Assembly: GCF_014198245.1 (NCBI RefSeq)
Contig: NZ_JACIHE010000007.1
Location: 1-64,000, forward strand
Direction: 5' to 3'
Length of the DNA stretch: 64,000 nucleotides
From: Bradyrhizobium sp. cir1
GTDB lineage: Bacteria; Pseudomonadota; Alphaproteobacteria; Rhizobiales; Xanthobacteraceae
Position numbers and translations under genes: made by a program
Shown here: positions 18,481-31,360 of the stretch, one piece after another
Numbering within the stretch: position 1 is the first letter of the stretch
How the letters are laid out: each line of letters opens with the position of its first letter
Notes under the pieces: model-generated
The model's database searches: none
What the model saw: only the letters and a program-made list of their open reading frames with translations
What the model was told of the DNA's origin: nothing

Positions 18481-19398
18481 TTTGTTTGATGGGTTTTGGA
18501 TTCCAAGTCGGGTAGCTGCTCAGGAGAGACCAGCACTTCGATGCTGTGCGGCGATCCGGGCCCGCGCCTGATGAAGCCGCACGTTCGGGCGGCAACACCG
18601 TTTTGGTGGACGAGTTGCCAAGCCGTCGCACCAATGCACCGACGTTGAAGCATTTTTCTGGATACGCTGGCCGACAATGAGTGCGTATCCCAGTCGGCAT
18701 CAGTGCGCTCTCCAGGAATATTCATCCTACCGTGCGGATTCGCCGAGGATGCTCGCCTTAACGATTCGGAGTTGCCTTCGAAGTCGAACAGTGGACCGGC
18801 GCGCAAAACAAAGGCCCGCCTGTCGTGCAACGTCCCTCGACCGTGAGGCCGACCGCGTGAGCTGCATCGAAATAGGGACTGCTCTTATTGAGCACGTAAG
18901 CGGTGTTCCGAAAATGGCCGGCCGGTCGATCACCATTCGCGAGCGGGCTCCGCTGTTGCATATCCATTCCATCTGCCAAGCTGCGCCCCGACCGCTTTAG
19001 AGAGCGTGAAAACAGCCGGACGACCTCGGACCGAACTGGAGGCTCTGCACAGCATCCACGGAGTTCGACCGGCCCCCTCGCTCAAGCCTACTTAACACCG
19101 GCTACGTGGCTTGGGCAGCTACCAAGTCAGGTAGTTCCAGAGCACACCAGAGTATGTTCCATCCGCTTAGATGGTAGCGGTTGGATCCATCCTCAGTAGC
19201 TCCCTTGGCGGTCGGTAGTGTTCGGCCTTTCCTAGATGCTCATCTGCCCTCATGACGAGATAATGCGCGGGAAGGAGTAGGTGTTCATGAGCTAGGGCCA
19301 ACCCACAATCAAAGTGGCTCACTGGGATGCGCCGGCCAGTTATCGCGAATAGAAACCATAGCTCGCTGTCCGATTGCCTATCATGGCGGAATTCGTTC
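18481..19398. other. upstream region of the copper operon, no gene seen
   Basis: About 900 bp of mixed composition. It must contain the pmo promoter, but I found neither a -24/-12 element nor a convincing -35/-10 pair. The open frames are short and overlap on both strands without recognisable products. Confidence 0.35.
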
Positions 19399-19656
19399 GG
19401 GAACTCGTTCACCATCGTTGATGTGACGGCGGACGACTCAAAAGCTCAAGTTTGGATTGCGCCGGCCAAGCCAAGCCAGGCGCTGACATTGGTCCTCGCC
19501 GCAGTCTCGGAAGGATGGACTGCGGAAGTGTTGGACGTCCTGCTGCCCGTTGAGCAGCAGCGAACGTTCGAAGAACTTAAGCTCGAACCCTGCGCGACGT
19601 TTACAAAGTGGCTGAATAGCGAGCGCGGCCTGTTTCCGGAGGGCCACTCTGGATAG
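19399..19656 (+). CDS. possible small hypothetical protein
   Basis: The stretch starting around 19399 reads NSFTIVDVTADDSKAQVWIA, then SQALTLVLAAVSEGWTAEVLDVLL, and ends at 19656. This has good coding character and resembles short Bradyrhizobium proteins of unknown function, but no good start codon is present at that point; the only ATG in frame lies at 19327 and its first codons look random. It may have lost its start. Confidence 0.35.
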   Translation, partial: GNSFTIVDVTADDSKAQVWIAPAKPSQALTLVLAAVSEGWTAEVLDVLLPVEQQRTFEELKLEPCATFTKWLNSERGLFPEGHSG

Positions 19657-19687
19657 CAAAGGCTTTCCTCGCCAAGTTGTAGGTTGC

Positions 19688-19933
19688 CTAGGCAGGCTTA
19701 CGCCGCTCGTTCTCAGCCCTATTCGCAGCCTTGAGCCGGCCTTCGATGTAGTCGGAAATGTCGCCGATCTCAGCCCGCAACTCGGCTTCCGAAATACCCT
19801 GCCCTTCGGCAGCCTCGACGAGGCGCCGGGTGAGTTCGGCTACGTCCTGCGACGCGCCAACCGTCTGATACTGCTCGACAGCGTGAACGCTCTTCTCGAT
19901 CCAGAAATCGATAAACTCGCGAGCGTTGCTCAC
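19688..19933 (-). CDS. DUF768-type small protein, 81 aa
   Basis: Starts MSNAREFIDFWIEKSVHAVE, then VAELTRRLVEAAEGQGIS, EAELRAEIGDISDYIEGRL. This matches the layout of DUF768 proteins, short soluble helical proteins common in Rhizobiales with no assigned function. The start at 19933 is a clean ATG preceded by GGGGGGCACG. It stands alone. Confidence 0.6.
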   Translation of the reverse strand: MSNAREFIDFWIEKSVHAVEQYQTVGASQDVAELTRRLVEAAEGQGISEAELRAEIGDISDYIEGRLKAANRAENERRKPA

Positions 19934-20145
19934 CGTGCCCCCCTACGCCGACAGAAGGGCTAGCGTTAGCGCCAGCGAGTAAATGGAGCAAGGCCGCATC
20001 AGTTAGCGGAGCCTTGCGTCCGACGCCATCGAAGGCGCTGGCCGTGGGACTGGGATGCCATCTTTGGCGGTTACGCCTCCGCGATCTTCGACGCGGACGA
20101 CAAGGACGGATGGTCGGGCGTCGGCGTCAGCCCAGCGCAGGCGCA

Positions 20146-20343
20146 GATCTCGATCCCGCCGTCTGGGCTCAAGAGAGCGCCGATCTCGCAAAGCAGTTCG
20201 CATACGCGCCGCCGGTCAGTATGGGAAAGAACCCGCCTCTCCTGACGCGCGAGTACGAGACCGACGCCAAGAACGTGGCCAGAGCGCGGGCCGCTCTGGC
20301 GGGAGCCAGGCTGGCCAATTTGATCGAGACCGCTTTGAAGTAG
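20146..20343 (+). pseudogene. C-terminal fragment of an S1/P1-type nuclease
   Basis: The frame reads AVWAQESADLAKQFAYAPP, later LLTREYETDAKNVARARAAL and AGARLANLIETALK before TAG. This is the pattern of the last ~60 residues of S1/P1 zinc-dependent nucleases (WA-ES, AG-RLA-LN). The zinc-binding N-terminal two thirds are absent; upstream sequence codes for something unrelated. Confidence 0.5.
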
Positions 20344-21336
<993 letters not shown>

Positions 21337-21354
21337 TAAGCTGGACAACAGCTG

Positions 21355-21378
21355 CCCGTCAGCTCGCCATCAGCTTGT
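21355..21378 (+). promoter_or_regulatory. imperfect tts box upstream of nopT
   Basis: CGTCAGCTCGCCATCAGCT keeps the TCAG-N7-(AA)AGCT spacing of the TtsI binding site with two mismatches in the right half. It lies ~98 bp before the nopT ATG. A second, poorer TCAG motif is at 21320. Confidence 0.5.
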
Positions 21379-21456
21379 CTGGGTATCCTCGCAGCAGGGC
21401 CTAAGCAGCCCGAATTGATGCGTAGAGACTAGCGCAGCACAGAAAGGTGAATCGTC

Positions 21457-22272
21457 ATGTATGATCGAATCAGTGGCTCATCCACATGCACTATACAAGC
21501 TGACGAACCGAGTCAGTCGGTGAATAGCGGCAGCTTTACGGAAACACTTGCAGATCTCGCGCCTCAGTGGAACTCACAACCGGGGGAGTTGCCTGACAAG
21601 ATGGGGGCCTGCTGCAGCAAGCCGCATACCTCAGATGCAAACGTTCAAACTTCTAGCGCCTCCGACCCCAGTACATCCTCTCCAGAGAGTCCGGCCACCT
21701 CCTTGTTTGAATACAGAACGGCCGACCTGCGTGATGCGAATGTGGACGGCATCTGCGTTGGGCTGACTGCGGAGTGGTTCCGCAATCTTAACAACAGCCC
21801 ATCAACCCGAATGAGTGCGCTCACACCCGGATCGCAAACGCACGCCTCAGCGGCTGAACGGCAGCAGCAATATCAAAATCTCAAGGATCAGTTGCGGAGC
21901 AGGGGAGCAGGATCTTCTCAGGCCGACCTTCAGGCACAAAATACCATTTTGGAGGACGCAGGCTTGGAACCGGCTGGAGAAGAGAAGAGATTCGCATTCG
22001 GCAAGTCTTCGAACGTCAAGCGCATGGTGAACGAAATCAACGAAGATGGATCGAACCATTTGCTCAGCTTGTATTTCGCCGAAGGCGGCGCACACACAGT
22101 GGCGACGTCGGCCTCGAATGGAAGGACCACGGTTTTCGACCCTAACTATGGAGAATTTACTGTTCGATCAGATCCGGACGAGATGGCTTCATTGTTACAA
22201 AGCCTCGCCAATCGTTACAGGAATCCCAACGGGCAGCATTTATCGACAATCACGACGCAAAGGATGCGGTGA
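21457..22272 (+). CDS. nopT: type III effector cysteine protease NopT
   Basis: 271 aa, family C58 (YopT/AvrPphB). The catalytic triad is present: Cys100 (VDGICVGL), His213 (EGGAHTVA), Asp228 (VFDPNYGEF). An autoprocessing site DKM|G at residues 47-50 would expose Gly50, followed by Ala, Cys52 and Cys53, giving myristoylation and palmitoylation signals that would send the protease to host membranes. The N-terminal ~50 residues are Ser/Thr-rich, as expected for a type III secretion signal. The start ATG 21457 follows AGAAAGG. Delivered by the rhizobial T3SS, related proteins cleave host kinases and affect nodulation in a host-dependent manner. The copy is intact despite decayed surroundings on both sides. 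Confidence 0.95.
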   Translation: MYDRISGSSTCTIQADEPSQSVNSGSFTETLADLAPQWNSQPGELPDKMGACCSKPHTSDANVQTSSASDPSTSSPESPATSLFEYRTADLRDANVDGICVGLTAEWFRNLNNSPSTRMSALTPGSQTHASAAERQQQYQNLKDQLRSRGAGSSQADLQAQNTILEDAGLEPAGEEKRFAFGKSSNVKRMVNEINEDGSNHLLSLYFAEGGAHTVATSASNGRTTVFDPNYGEFTVRSDPDEMASLLQSLANRYRNPNGQHLSTITTQRMR

Positions 22273-22392
22273 GTTGGGCCTTCAGGCTGGTGGTGATTGA
22301 CGCCTTCTGTGAAGGCGCGATGCGTCGGCCGCCGGTCGCGGCGTCGGGGGCCAAATCTGCGGCGGATAGCCGGCTGCGTGCCGGCTGGCGAG

Positions 22393-22449
22393 TGTGCCGG
22401 CATCGAAAGCGGGGGCGCCGGCCCCCCGCTATCCATGACGGCCGGCACA
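22393..22449. repeat. two-tier palindromic element downstream of nopT
   Basis: Outer arms TGTGCCGGC (22393-22401) and GCCGGCACA (22441-22449) are perfectly complementary and enclose an inner near-perfect palindrome AGCGGGGGC…GCCCCCCGCT at 22408-22430. The 57-bp unit could fold into a cruciform or a strong RNA structure and may end the nopT transcript. It looks like a dispersed intergenic repeat unit. Confidence 0.6.
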
Positions 22450-22536
22450 AATTGAAGTTCTGTTTCGGAATGACCGCCTGCGGTTTCTCTCAACTGACGT
22501 CGCCATTGCTGCGGCGACAATCCATGCCGTCCGCTA

Positions 22537-22857
22537 TCAAACCACGCGCTTGATCCAGACCGACTGTGCGCAGGGTATGACTTTCCACGACATCAGCTTT
22601 CGTTCGAAGCACGTAAAACCGACGCATCGATAATGGTTCAGCCAGAATGTGCCCCTCACAAGCAGCCGGGGATCGGGCAGGCTCCGCGTTTGCGATGCGA
22701 TCTGGATCGTCGAGCGGAAGAATTCAGCATCGCGCTCCCTGGGCGTTAAGCGAAAGACGTCGGCAGTTTCCATGATCGGGGCGCCGGCTCGGAGATTTCC
22801 GCGTTTACTACTCGCGCCGGTCCGGACCAGTTTAAACGACGGCATGTCGCGGCCCAT
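22537..22857 (-). CDS. hypothetical protein, ~106 aa, possibly a fragment
   Basis: Reads MGRDMPSFKLVRTGASSKRG, LRAGAPIMETADVFRLTPRE, and SLPDPRLLVRGTFWLNHYRC with ordinary coding character. The sequence upstream in the same frame (TLDSNQINNAVEPFA) also looks coding, so the real start may be further up and lost. No family recognised. Confidence 0.35.
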   Translation of the reverse strand: MGRDMPSFKLVRTGASSKRGNLRAGAPIMETADVFRLTPRERDAEFFRSTIQIASQTRSLPDPRLLVRGTFWLNHYRCVGFTCFERKLMSWKVIPCAQSVWIKRVV

Positions 22858-23224
22858 CGCGAAAGGCTCGACGGCGTTGTTGATCTAATTGGAGTCCAGG
22901 GTCCGCAAGTCCACGCAAAATGCCTTCTATGGGATACCGATGATGCGGTCGTGAGCAGCATGAACTGGGATCTCAAACCGGCTCGTCCGATGATCCTCTC
23001 GACGAGCTTGGACTGCATCTGGAAGGGCCCAGTCTCGCCACATGCCTTTTAGAAAAATTCGAGGATCAGCTCGAGGACTGATCAGTGCCGCGCAACTTTC
23101 TGCACACCAGACCCGGTCTTCGCACGCAATGTTCGCTTTTGGACCATTATCGAGCTCCACGGCTCGCTTTGAGTGAGCTTCGGGATAGCTCCGACAGTGT
23201 CGTGGCGACCTATGTATCGGAGTA
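22858..23224. other. decayed DNA, no gene seen
   Basis: About 370 bp without a convincing open frame, promoter or RNA gene. Confidence 0.3.
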
Positions 23225-23383
23225 ATGGAGCGCTCACAAACCGACGTGGTCGACGGCCAGCAGCGCCTTACGACCATAACGATCCTCCTTTGCGTCCTCC
23301 GGGACCTGGCGGACGCGAAAATCGGGCAGGCGATCCATAACTACATCTGCCAGACCGGCGACCCGCGATTTCGGCCGGGTTGA
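23225..23383 (+). pseudogene. DUF262 (GmrSD-type) fragment
   Basis: Reads TDVVDGQQRLTTITILLCVL followed by RDLADAKIGQAIHNYI, which is the ParB-like DGQQR motif of DUF262 proteins (modification-dependent restriction enzymes such as GmrSD). Only ~50 codons remain before TGA. A scar of a restriction gene. Confidence 0.6.
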
Positions 23384-23594
23384 GGAGGCCAGGCACCATG
23401 GTGGCGCCGACCTTGGTGGTGCAGCAGATGAACCGCTCACGGCCTTCATGCGCCACCTTCCGCAGCAACCGCTCGTGATCGTCGGCAAGAAGGACGGTCA
23501 AGGCCAGCCGCGGCAGCGGCGCGTGCCTCCTTCGGGTCTCCCAGCAGCGCCAGCGCAGGGCATCTACGATCGGCCGCCATTGCGGTATTGGTAG

Positions 23595-23927
<333 letters not shown>

Positions 23928-24105
23928 GAAGAAGCTCAAGGACCGAATTTTGCTGAGACGTTCTGAACGTACGCCCTGGCCATTCGCGACATTTGCTGTT
24001 GTTGCCGTGATCGGCATATCTACACCGGCTTTTTCAACTTCCGTATGAAGTTGGGGCTTGGGCTAAGCGCACCGGAAAACAAGGGGACATAATACGGCGT
24101 CAAAG

Positions 24106-24130
24106 AAAAACCCCGGCATTGGTGCCGGGG
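24106..24130 (-). terminator. rho-independent terminator of groESL
   Basis: On the minus strand CCCCGGCA-CCAA-TGCCGGGG is a perfect 8-bp GC-rich stem with a 4-nt loop followed by TTTTT, 32 bp after the groEL stop. A textbook intrinsic terminator. Confidence 0.9.
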
Positions 24131-24161
24131 TTCTGTAATTCTCGTTTTCTTCGCGGCTGGA

Positions 24162-25866
<1,705 letters not shown>

Positions 25867-25893
25867 TCAGAGGTGAGCGGTGCGAGCGGTTGG

Positions 25894-26208
25894 TTAGGCG
25901 GCCTTCTTCTTCGAAGCGGGAGCTTCGAGCACGCCCATGATGTCGCTTTCCTTCATGATCAGCAGATCGGCGCCGTCGATCTTGACCTCGGTGCCCGACC
26001 ACTTGCCGAACAGGACACGGTCGCCGACCTGGACGTCGATCGGGGTCAGTTTGCCGCTCTCGTCGCGGCCACCGGGGCCAACGGCGATGACTTCGCCCTG
26101 CGAGGGCTTTTCCTTGGCACTATCCGGAATGATGATGCCGCCAGCGGTCTTCTCTTCTGCGTCGATGCGCTTGACCACGACGCGGTCGTGAAGCGGTCGG
26201 AATTTCAT
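25894..26208 (-). CDS. groES: co-chaperonin GroES
   Basis: 104 aa: [54 protein letters not shown], and [18 protein letters not shown]. All standard GroES features including the mobile loop (TAGGIIIPD). Forms the heptameric lid of the GroEL chamber. Start ATG 26208 follows GGAGGGCTGC. Upstream lies a CIRCE-like element, downstream groEL and a terminator, giving a self-contained groESL operon. Bradyrhizobium usually has several groESL copies, so loss of one groEL would be tolerated. Confidence 0.95.
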   Translation of the reverse strand: MKFRPLHDRVVVKRIDAEEKTAGGIIIPDSAKEKPSQGEVIAVGPGGRDESGKLTPIDVQVGDRVLFGKWSGTEVKIDGADLLIMKESDIMGVLEAPASKKKAA

Positions 26209-26251
26209 GCAGCCCTCCTAAGCATTTGCACGAGTTAGAGATTTTGGAATT

Positions 26252-26278
26252 CTAGCAATCGATGCCCGTGAGTGCTAG
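26252..26278 (-). promoter_or_regulatory. CIRCE-like operator (HrcA site)
   Basis: On the minus strand CTAGCACTC-N9-GATTGCTAG matches the CIRCE consensus TTAGCACTC-N9-GAGTGCTAA with exact spacing and three to four mismatches. It lies ~45 bp upstream of groES. Implies heat-shock control by HrcA rather than the NifA/sigma-54 control known for symbiotic groESL3 of B. japonicum; no -24/-12 motif was seen. Confidence 0.75.
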
Positions 26279-26406
26279 TCACGGGCCGAGCTGAGATAGG
26301 ATAGGATTTTTGCGGGAGCAAGGGACTCTAGCAGAAAAATAGGCGCTCACGACGGTCGCCTGCCATCAGTCTCAGTGGTTTAACCGGAGACGTGCTGGGC
26401 TGGGCT

Positions 26407-27129
26407 TTAGCTGGTCGCTGGTATACCTGTCGCACGCCCAATCAAACCAGCGAGTCGCCAGCGCTCGCCCAAAACGTAGTGGCTACGCAACTGCCGCTGA
26501 TGCCGCCTGAACTGTTTGGCGTGGGCGTATCGGCCTGCCATCATCGCGGCTGTCTTGGCCACACGAGCATAGGATTGCCGCAGCCTGACCCCGTGCCTCC
26601 TCGCCAGGCGATTGAGCCCCTTGATGGCCGCGTGCGACAGTTTGGCGTCGGTCGGAAAGGTGATGGCCTTCGGTTGCACCGTGGTGTCGATCGTGACGCG
26701 CTTGAGGTCCTGGCTGCGCAATGCACCGACCTCGTGCGCCACCCGCAGGCTCGCGGCCAGCAGCAGCTCCAGCTTGTCGCCGAGCCGCTTGCGCCAATGG
26801 CTCAGGTCGCTTCGCTCGTGCGGGGAGGCGTGCTGGAAGAACTCTTCGCCGGTGAAGAACAGGAAATACGGGTCGTGGACCCAGCGCTCACAAATGCCCT
26901 CATCGGACGGCCCGTAAATGTGCTTGAGCAGCAAGAGCCCAATCAGGAAGCGGGTCTCGATCCCGGGCCGACCGTTCTCGCTGTAGAGCGGCGCGACCTC
27001 GCCGTCGATCCAGTCCCAATCGACCTTGCCGGCGAGCTGAACCAGCTCGTGCTTCATGTTGATGATCTGATCCAGTCGCGCTCGGAACAGATCGTTCGAT
27101 CCCGTCGACTTGTGCTTCTTCGGACGCAT
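26407..27129 (-). pseudogene. truncated IS5-family transposase
   Basis: Starts MRPKKHKSTGSNDLFRARLD and contains GKVDWDWIDGEVAPLYSENG, GLLLLKHIYGPSDEGICER, ERSDLSHWRKRLGDKLELLL and VTIDTTVQPKAITFPTDAKL, typical of a widespread rhizobial IS5-group transposase. Similarity ends near residue 218 and the frame stops after 240 aa, about half the normal length, so the catalytic C-terminal part is lost. Confidence 0.8.
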
Positions 27130-27494
27130 CGCTCCCTCCGGTGCACCACAGAATCATGGTCCACGGCGAAAGGGAATCCACAAACGAAATTGCAGGGTTT
27201 GACCGCCTCTATCCCCCAATCCCTGCAATCTCAAGCCGTCTCGAATCCGAAAAATAGACTCTCGCTCAATCGCTTAGACCCTTGTTCACGGACGACTGGG
27301 TATTAACGAGAAATCGGCCTTGAGTGACCTACCCGGACTGATAGGCGAGACTGAGGGCGTAGCTGATCGCTCGGATTCATCCCCAGGGACATACCATAGT
27401 CTGCGGAGAATGAGCAAAGACGGGCTTGCTGACGCCGCTGCCGATAACGTCGTCCGCCAAGCATCATCGTTGAAGTAGATCTTAGTCCTCGACA
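27130..27494. other. IS flank and spacer, no gene seen
   Basis: About 365 bp between the truncated transposase and the 3' end of the peptidase gene. No convincing frame, terminator or promoter. Confidence 0.3.
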
Positions 27495-29618
27495 TCACTC
27501 ATCAACAAGCCGCCGGAATGCATAAGTATATTCTAAAGCGATCCGGCGTGCCTGTTCAATGAGATTGGCGGCGGCGCTATGCCCCCCGTCGGTATTCTCA
27601 TAGTAGAGGTACGGTTGGCCCAACGCAGCGAGTCTCGCCGCTGCCTTGCGGCCATGCGCTGGATGCACGCGGTCGTCCTTGGTGGACGTGAGAATGAAGG
27701 GGGCCGGGTAGGTCTTGCCTGGCACCAACCTCTGATAGGGCGAGTAGGCCTCGAGCCACTTGCGCTGTTCGAGAATGGTGGGATCGCCATACTCGCCGAT
27801 CCAGGAGGCTCCGGCGCCCAGCTTGGTGAACCGAACCATGTCGAACAACGGAACCTGTAAGATGGCCGCATTGAAGAGCTCGGGTCGTTGGGTGATTGCC
27901 GTCCCTACCAGGAGGCCTCCTTGGCTACCGCCGACTACGCCCAGCCGGCGGGGAGAAGTGATTTTGCGCCGGATCAAGTCCTCCGCGACGGCGATAAAAT
28001 CATCCCATGTGCGCTGCTTCGTTGCTCCTTGGGCAGTCTGGTGCCATTGGGGCCCGAACTCACCCCCGCCGCGCAGATTCGCGACAACATACGCGTTGCC
28101 CTGCTCGAGCCAGAGTCGTCCGGTGAGGCCCGCGTAAGAGGGGATGAGCGGAGTCTGAAACCCACCATACCCATAGAGAAGCGTTGGAGTTGATCCGTCA
28201 AACCTTGCGCTCTTGGGGCGTAGCAGAAAGTAAGGAATGCGGGTGCCATCGCGCGAGATTGCCTCGAACTGTTCGACGACAAGTCTCGAGGCGTCGAACC
28301 TAGGAGGTGTCGCCTTCAGTGTCTCAAGGCGCCCGGTTGCAGCGTCGAAGTACCAGAGCATCGTCGGGCTAAGAAAGCTGGAGACGGTGAACATCGCCTC
28401 GTCCGTTTCATGCGATGCCGCAGCCAGACCGACACTCGCATTCTCTGGAAGCGGGATCGGCGTGACCTGCCAGGCGCCCTGATGGTATTTGTAGACGAAC
28501 GCCCTACTCTGAACATTGTCGAGAATCGTTAGGATTAACAAGTTTCTTGTGGCGGTGAATCCGCTGAGCGCTTGTCGAGGCCCAGGCTTGAAAACGAGCG
28601 TGGGTCTGGCGCGCAGCGGATCCAGCTTCCATTCGGCCAGGTCATACGAGATGATCGAGCCGGCTGAGAAGCGGGTGTCTCCGGACGGTGGCATCCAGTC
28701 TTCGTTTAGCGTCACCAGCAGGCGACCACTCGCGATGCCCCCGATGGTCGCCTTCTTTGGCGGATTGAGCTTAGTCGGCTTGGACCCAAAGAGAACATAC
28801 TCATGCTCGAACGCACTGAAGCTGCGGACGGCGCCGGTCGCATGGATCCTGCCTTCACTGTCGCGCAGCACGAATGGTGTGGCCTCGACATCGGTGGGCT
28901 CGCCACGGAAGACCTCGTGCGCTTCCACGAGCGACTGAGCGCGCTTGAGCTCCTTCACAACGAAAGGGTAACCGGCTTGCGTTATGGTCCCTTCGCCCCA
29001 ATCTCGTGCAATTAGGACCGTGTCGCTGTTTACCCAAGTGACCTCCTGTTTTCCTTCGGGAAGTGCGAAGCCGTTCGTGACGAAGGTTTTGGCGACTGCG
29101 TCGAACTCCCGGACGAACACAGCGTCCTTTCCGCCCTCGGACAGGTTGAGCAAGCATAGGCGCTCTTCGGGCGGAAGGCAGCTCACCCCTTTAAGAACCC
29201 AGTTCTTCTTGTCCGCGTCAGCGAGAGCATCCACGTCGAGGATGGTCTCCCATCGAGGGCTCTGGGTGCGATAGCTTTCAAGCGTCGTACGCCGCAAGAC
29301 GCCGTGCACCTGGTTCTCGTCTTGCCAGAAATTATCGAGACCGCGCCGTCCCAACGAGACGTACGGAATCCGGTCCTTGGCCTGAAGAACGTGGAGCGCT
29401 TCCCCGTAGAAGCGCTGGTAACGTGAATCAGATTGGAGCGCACTGAGTGTCTTGCCGTTCTCGGTGTGAGCCCAAGCCAATGCGCGCGGCCCTTCGATTT
29501 CCTCAAGCCAAAGAAAAGGATCCTCAGCCCCGCTCGCGGGCGCTAGCGCCTGGGACAGTCCCGCGCCCATCAAACAGCTCATGGATAGCGACGCTGCGAG
29601 AAAAAGCGAATTTTTCAT
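27495..29618 (-). CDS. secreted prolyl oligopeptidase (S9A family)
   Basis: 707 aa, standard length. A signal peptide (MKNSLFLAASLSMSCLMGAG, cleavage near SGAED) directs it to the periplasm. An N-terminal seven-bladed propeller region (~70-430) precedes the alpha/beta-hydrolase domain. Catalytic triad: Ser565 (GGSQGGLLVG), Asp649 (TKDDRVHPAHGRK) and His680 (DGGHSAA). The segment YGYGGFQTPLIPSY is the conserved oxyanion region. It cleaves proline-containing peptides of up to ~30 residues. It is a lone gene; in a symbiosis island a role in degrading host-derived peptides such as defence or nodule peptides is conceivable but unproven. Confidence 0.92.
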   Translation of the reverse strand: MKNSLFLAASLSMSCLMGAGLSQALAPASGAEDPFLWLEEIEGPRALAWAHTENGKTLSALQSDSRYQRFYGEALHVLQAKDRIPYVSLGRRGLDNFWQDENQVHGVLRRTTLESYRTQSPRWETILDVDALADADKKNWVLKGVSCLPPEERLCLLNLSEGGKDAVFVREFDAVAKTFVTNGFALPEGKQEVTWVNSDTVLIARDWGEGTITQAGYPFVVKELKRAQSLVEAHEVFRGEPTDVEATPFVLRDSEGRIHATGAVRSFSAFEHEYVLFGSKPTKLNPPKKATIGGIASGRLLVTLNEDWMPPSGDTRFSAGSIISYDLAEWKLDPLRARPTLVFKPGPRQALSGFTATRNLLILTILDNVQSRAFVYKYHQGAWQVTPIPLPENASVGLAAASHETDEAMFTVSSFLSPTMLWYFDAATGRLETLKATPPRFDASRLVVEQFEAISRDGTRIPYFLLRPKSARFDGSTPTLLYGYGGFQTPLIPSYAGLTGRLWLEQGNAYVVANLRGGGEFGPQWHQTAQGATKQRTWDDFIAVAEDLIRRKITSPRRLGVVGGSQGGLLVGTAITQRPELFNAAILQVPLFDMVRFTKLGAGASWIGEYGDPTILEQRKWLEAYSPYQRLVPGKTYPAPFILTSTKDDRVHPAHGRKAAARLAALGQPYLYYENTDGGHSAAANLIEQARRIALEYTYAFRRLVDE

Positions 29619-29635
29619 GGGAGTTGTCCTGAAGT

Positions 29636-30960
29636 TAGCCAGCCGGACTTGGGCGACTTGCTAGGTGAGTGGAAGCATTCGGAAGATGCACACTCGGCTT
29701 CAAAGAGCAGGCATGCGGGAACTGCGTCCGCTGGCTTTCAATGGTGCAAGCAGCGTGCCGCTTGAAAATTGGAAGTTCTCCAGTCGTTTCCAACCCATGT
29801 AAGTGTCGACTTTTGGACATCCGTCTCAAACCCGACAATCGGTTCTTAGTAAGCGCGGCATGTTGCGCAGCGGCCGCCTTGCTCATTGTCGCAGTACGTA
29901 AATCCTCGACGATCGCTTGCGCCACCGTTCGGCCACTCACAACTCGGCTATGGGCAGCATCATCCGTCGACAGTTTCGACTTTAGGTGTGAAGTGCGAGC
30001 ACAAGTCCGATCTTCGCGGCCTCCTGATCGCGTTGGCCGGCACCATCAGTGCCCCGCGCAGGCCGCCGGTACTCGATGTGATTTGCGGCGTGTTGGCTGG
30101 ACTTGAGGCGATTGGCGTCCGCCAGCCAAACGCGTAACCTGCGGCAGGTTCGGCAGCCGCGCCCGTATGGAAGGCGCTTGACGCCACGATTCCTAAATTC
30201 CGCAGCGGGATCTCTCCTGAGCAACCGTGACCGCGGCGAGCCCCAACATCACGTCGCCGGTGAATCCGAAATGGAGACGATAGAGCCACCAGATTGCGCA
30301 GCACCGGTCGAGATCGTACATGGCGAGCGCGCGCCTTATTGCTACGACCATCCGGGCCATCGGCTTCACTCCTCGTGTCATCTGGAAACCTTGACGTCTC
30401 GGGGCCAGCACTCTCCATTTGAAGGCTTTTTGGTCGGTGATGGCTCGCTGTCCGCCGCGTGCAGCTGCAATGGATGGGGAGGTGAGATTGATGTTCGTCA
30501 TGGCGCCTTTTTCCGCGGTTCGAAGCTGTTTGCACACGCCTATCTGCATGCGACTTTGCTGTGATCCTACGGAGGAGGCAGTGCTTGGAAAACGCCCAGA
30601 TCTGGTAGCGCCAATTGACAGATTCCGATCCGATAAGCTCGCCCAATCCCACTGCTACGCAAAGCGACTGAGCCACTTGCGACGATCGTTGCAGATTATG
30701 TGACCTTTGCTTCCACCTCCTTGAGAATACCTCCGCGCCCAGCAAGGCTATGTAGGCTCGCACCGGCACCGCCTACGCCGCTCCCGCGTATACCTTGCAC
30801 GGTCACCGGTTTCGCTGCCCAATTTGCGCGAAACCCAGCCGACATCGAGCTCTGGTCGGCGGCCGAGTAGCCCTTCCTGAGCGCGCTGGCAAGTCTCCGC
30901 CTCGCTGAGCAACACCGGACAGCTCGGCGCGCCGCAAGCACACCATCGTGCAGCGCTTGT
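29636..30960. other. long decayed stretch, no gene seen
   Basis: About 1.3 kb downstream-divergent of the peptidase gene. Several frames are open on both strands for 80-270 codons but their products have no domain, codon bias or start-site support. It must also contain the peptidase promoter; none is clear. Confidence 0.35.
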
Positions 30961-30965
30961 TGGGA

Positions 30966-31135
30966 TCGCTCAGACGCAAAGCAGCCGAGACGATCATCCC
31001 GAGCACGGCTAGAGGTACGGCGCTGGCCGCGTGTAATGGGCCCCAGTCCTCCGCTCCTGCGTGCCATGGTGCAACCTCGGACTGGTCGACAGCCGTAGCT
31101 ACATCACTCAAGGGAAAGTAACATCCTCAGGTGAG
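30966..31135. repeat. imperfect dispersed repeat, copy A
   Basis: A block beginning CTCAGACGCAAAGCAGCC and ending near CCTCAGGTGAG recurs at 32437-32640. The first ~30 bp are identical in both copies, and further shared pieces include GACAGCCG-AGCTACATC. Probably the remains of one mobile element end. Confidence 0.6.
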
Positions 31136-31360
31136 GCAATACGGGGTAATATTGCAGCCCGGATGACACGTCGGCACCACCCAGACGAAATGGCCAGGAT
31201 GGCCGCGAATCTCGTGGGCTGCCAGTGGGTCCGATGATGCGAACCCACTGGCGGCGCGAGCAATCCACTGTTGAACGGTGAATTATCTATCCGGGTAAGG
31301 ACAACCGAAGTGACCGCAGGGCTCCAGTCCGGCGCGATCGCTTCACCGTCGGGTTGCGTC

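Noticed and set aside
26392..27306. A ~300-codon plus-strand frame opposite the IS5 transposase
   Set aside because: It is the antisense shadow of the transposase, which matches a known family on the minus strand.
29960..30769. A 269-codon minus-strand frame
   Set aside because: Random-looking composition with frequent His/Arg/Ser runs, no start context and no domain.
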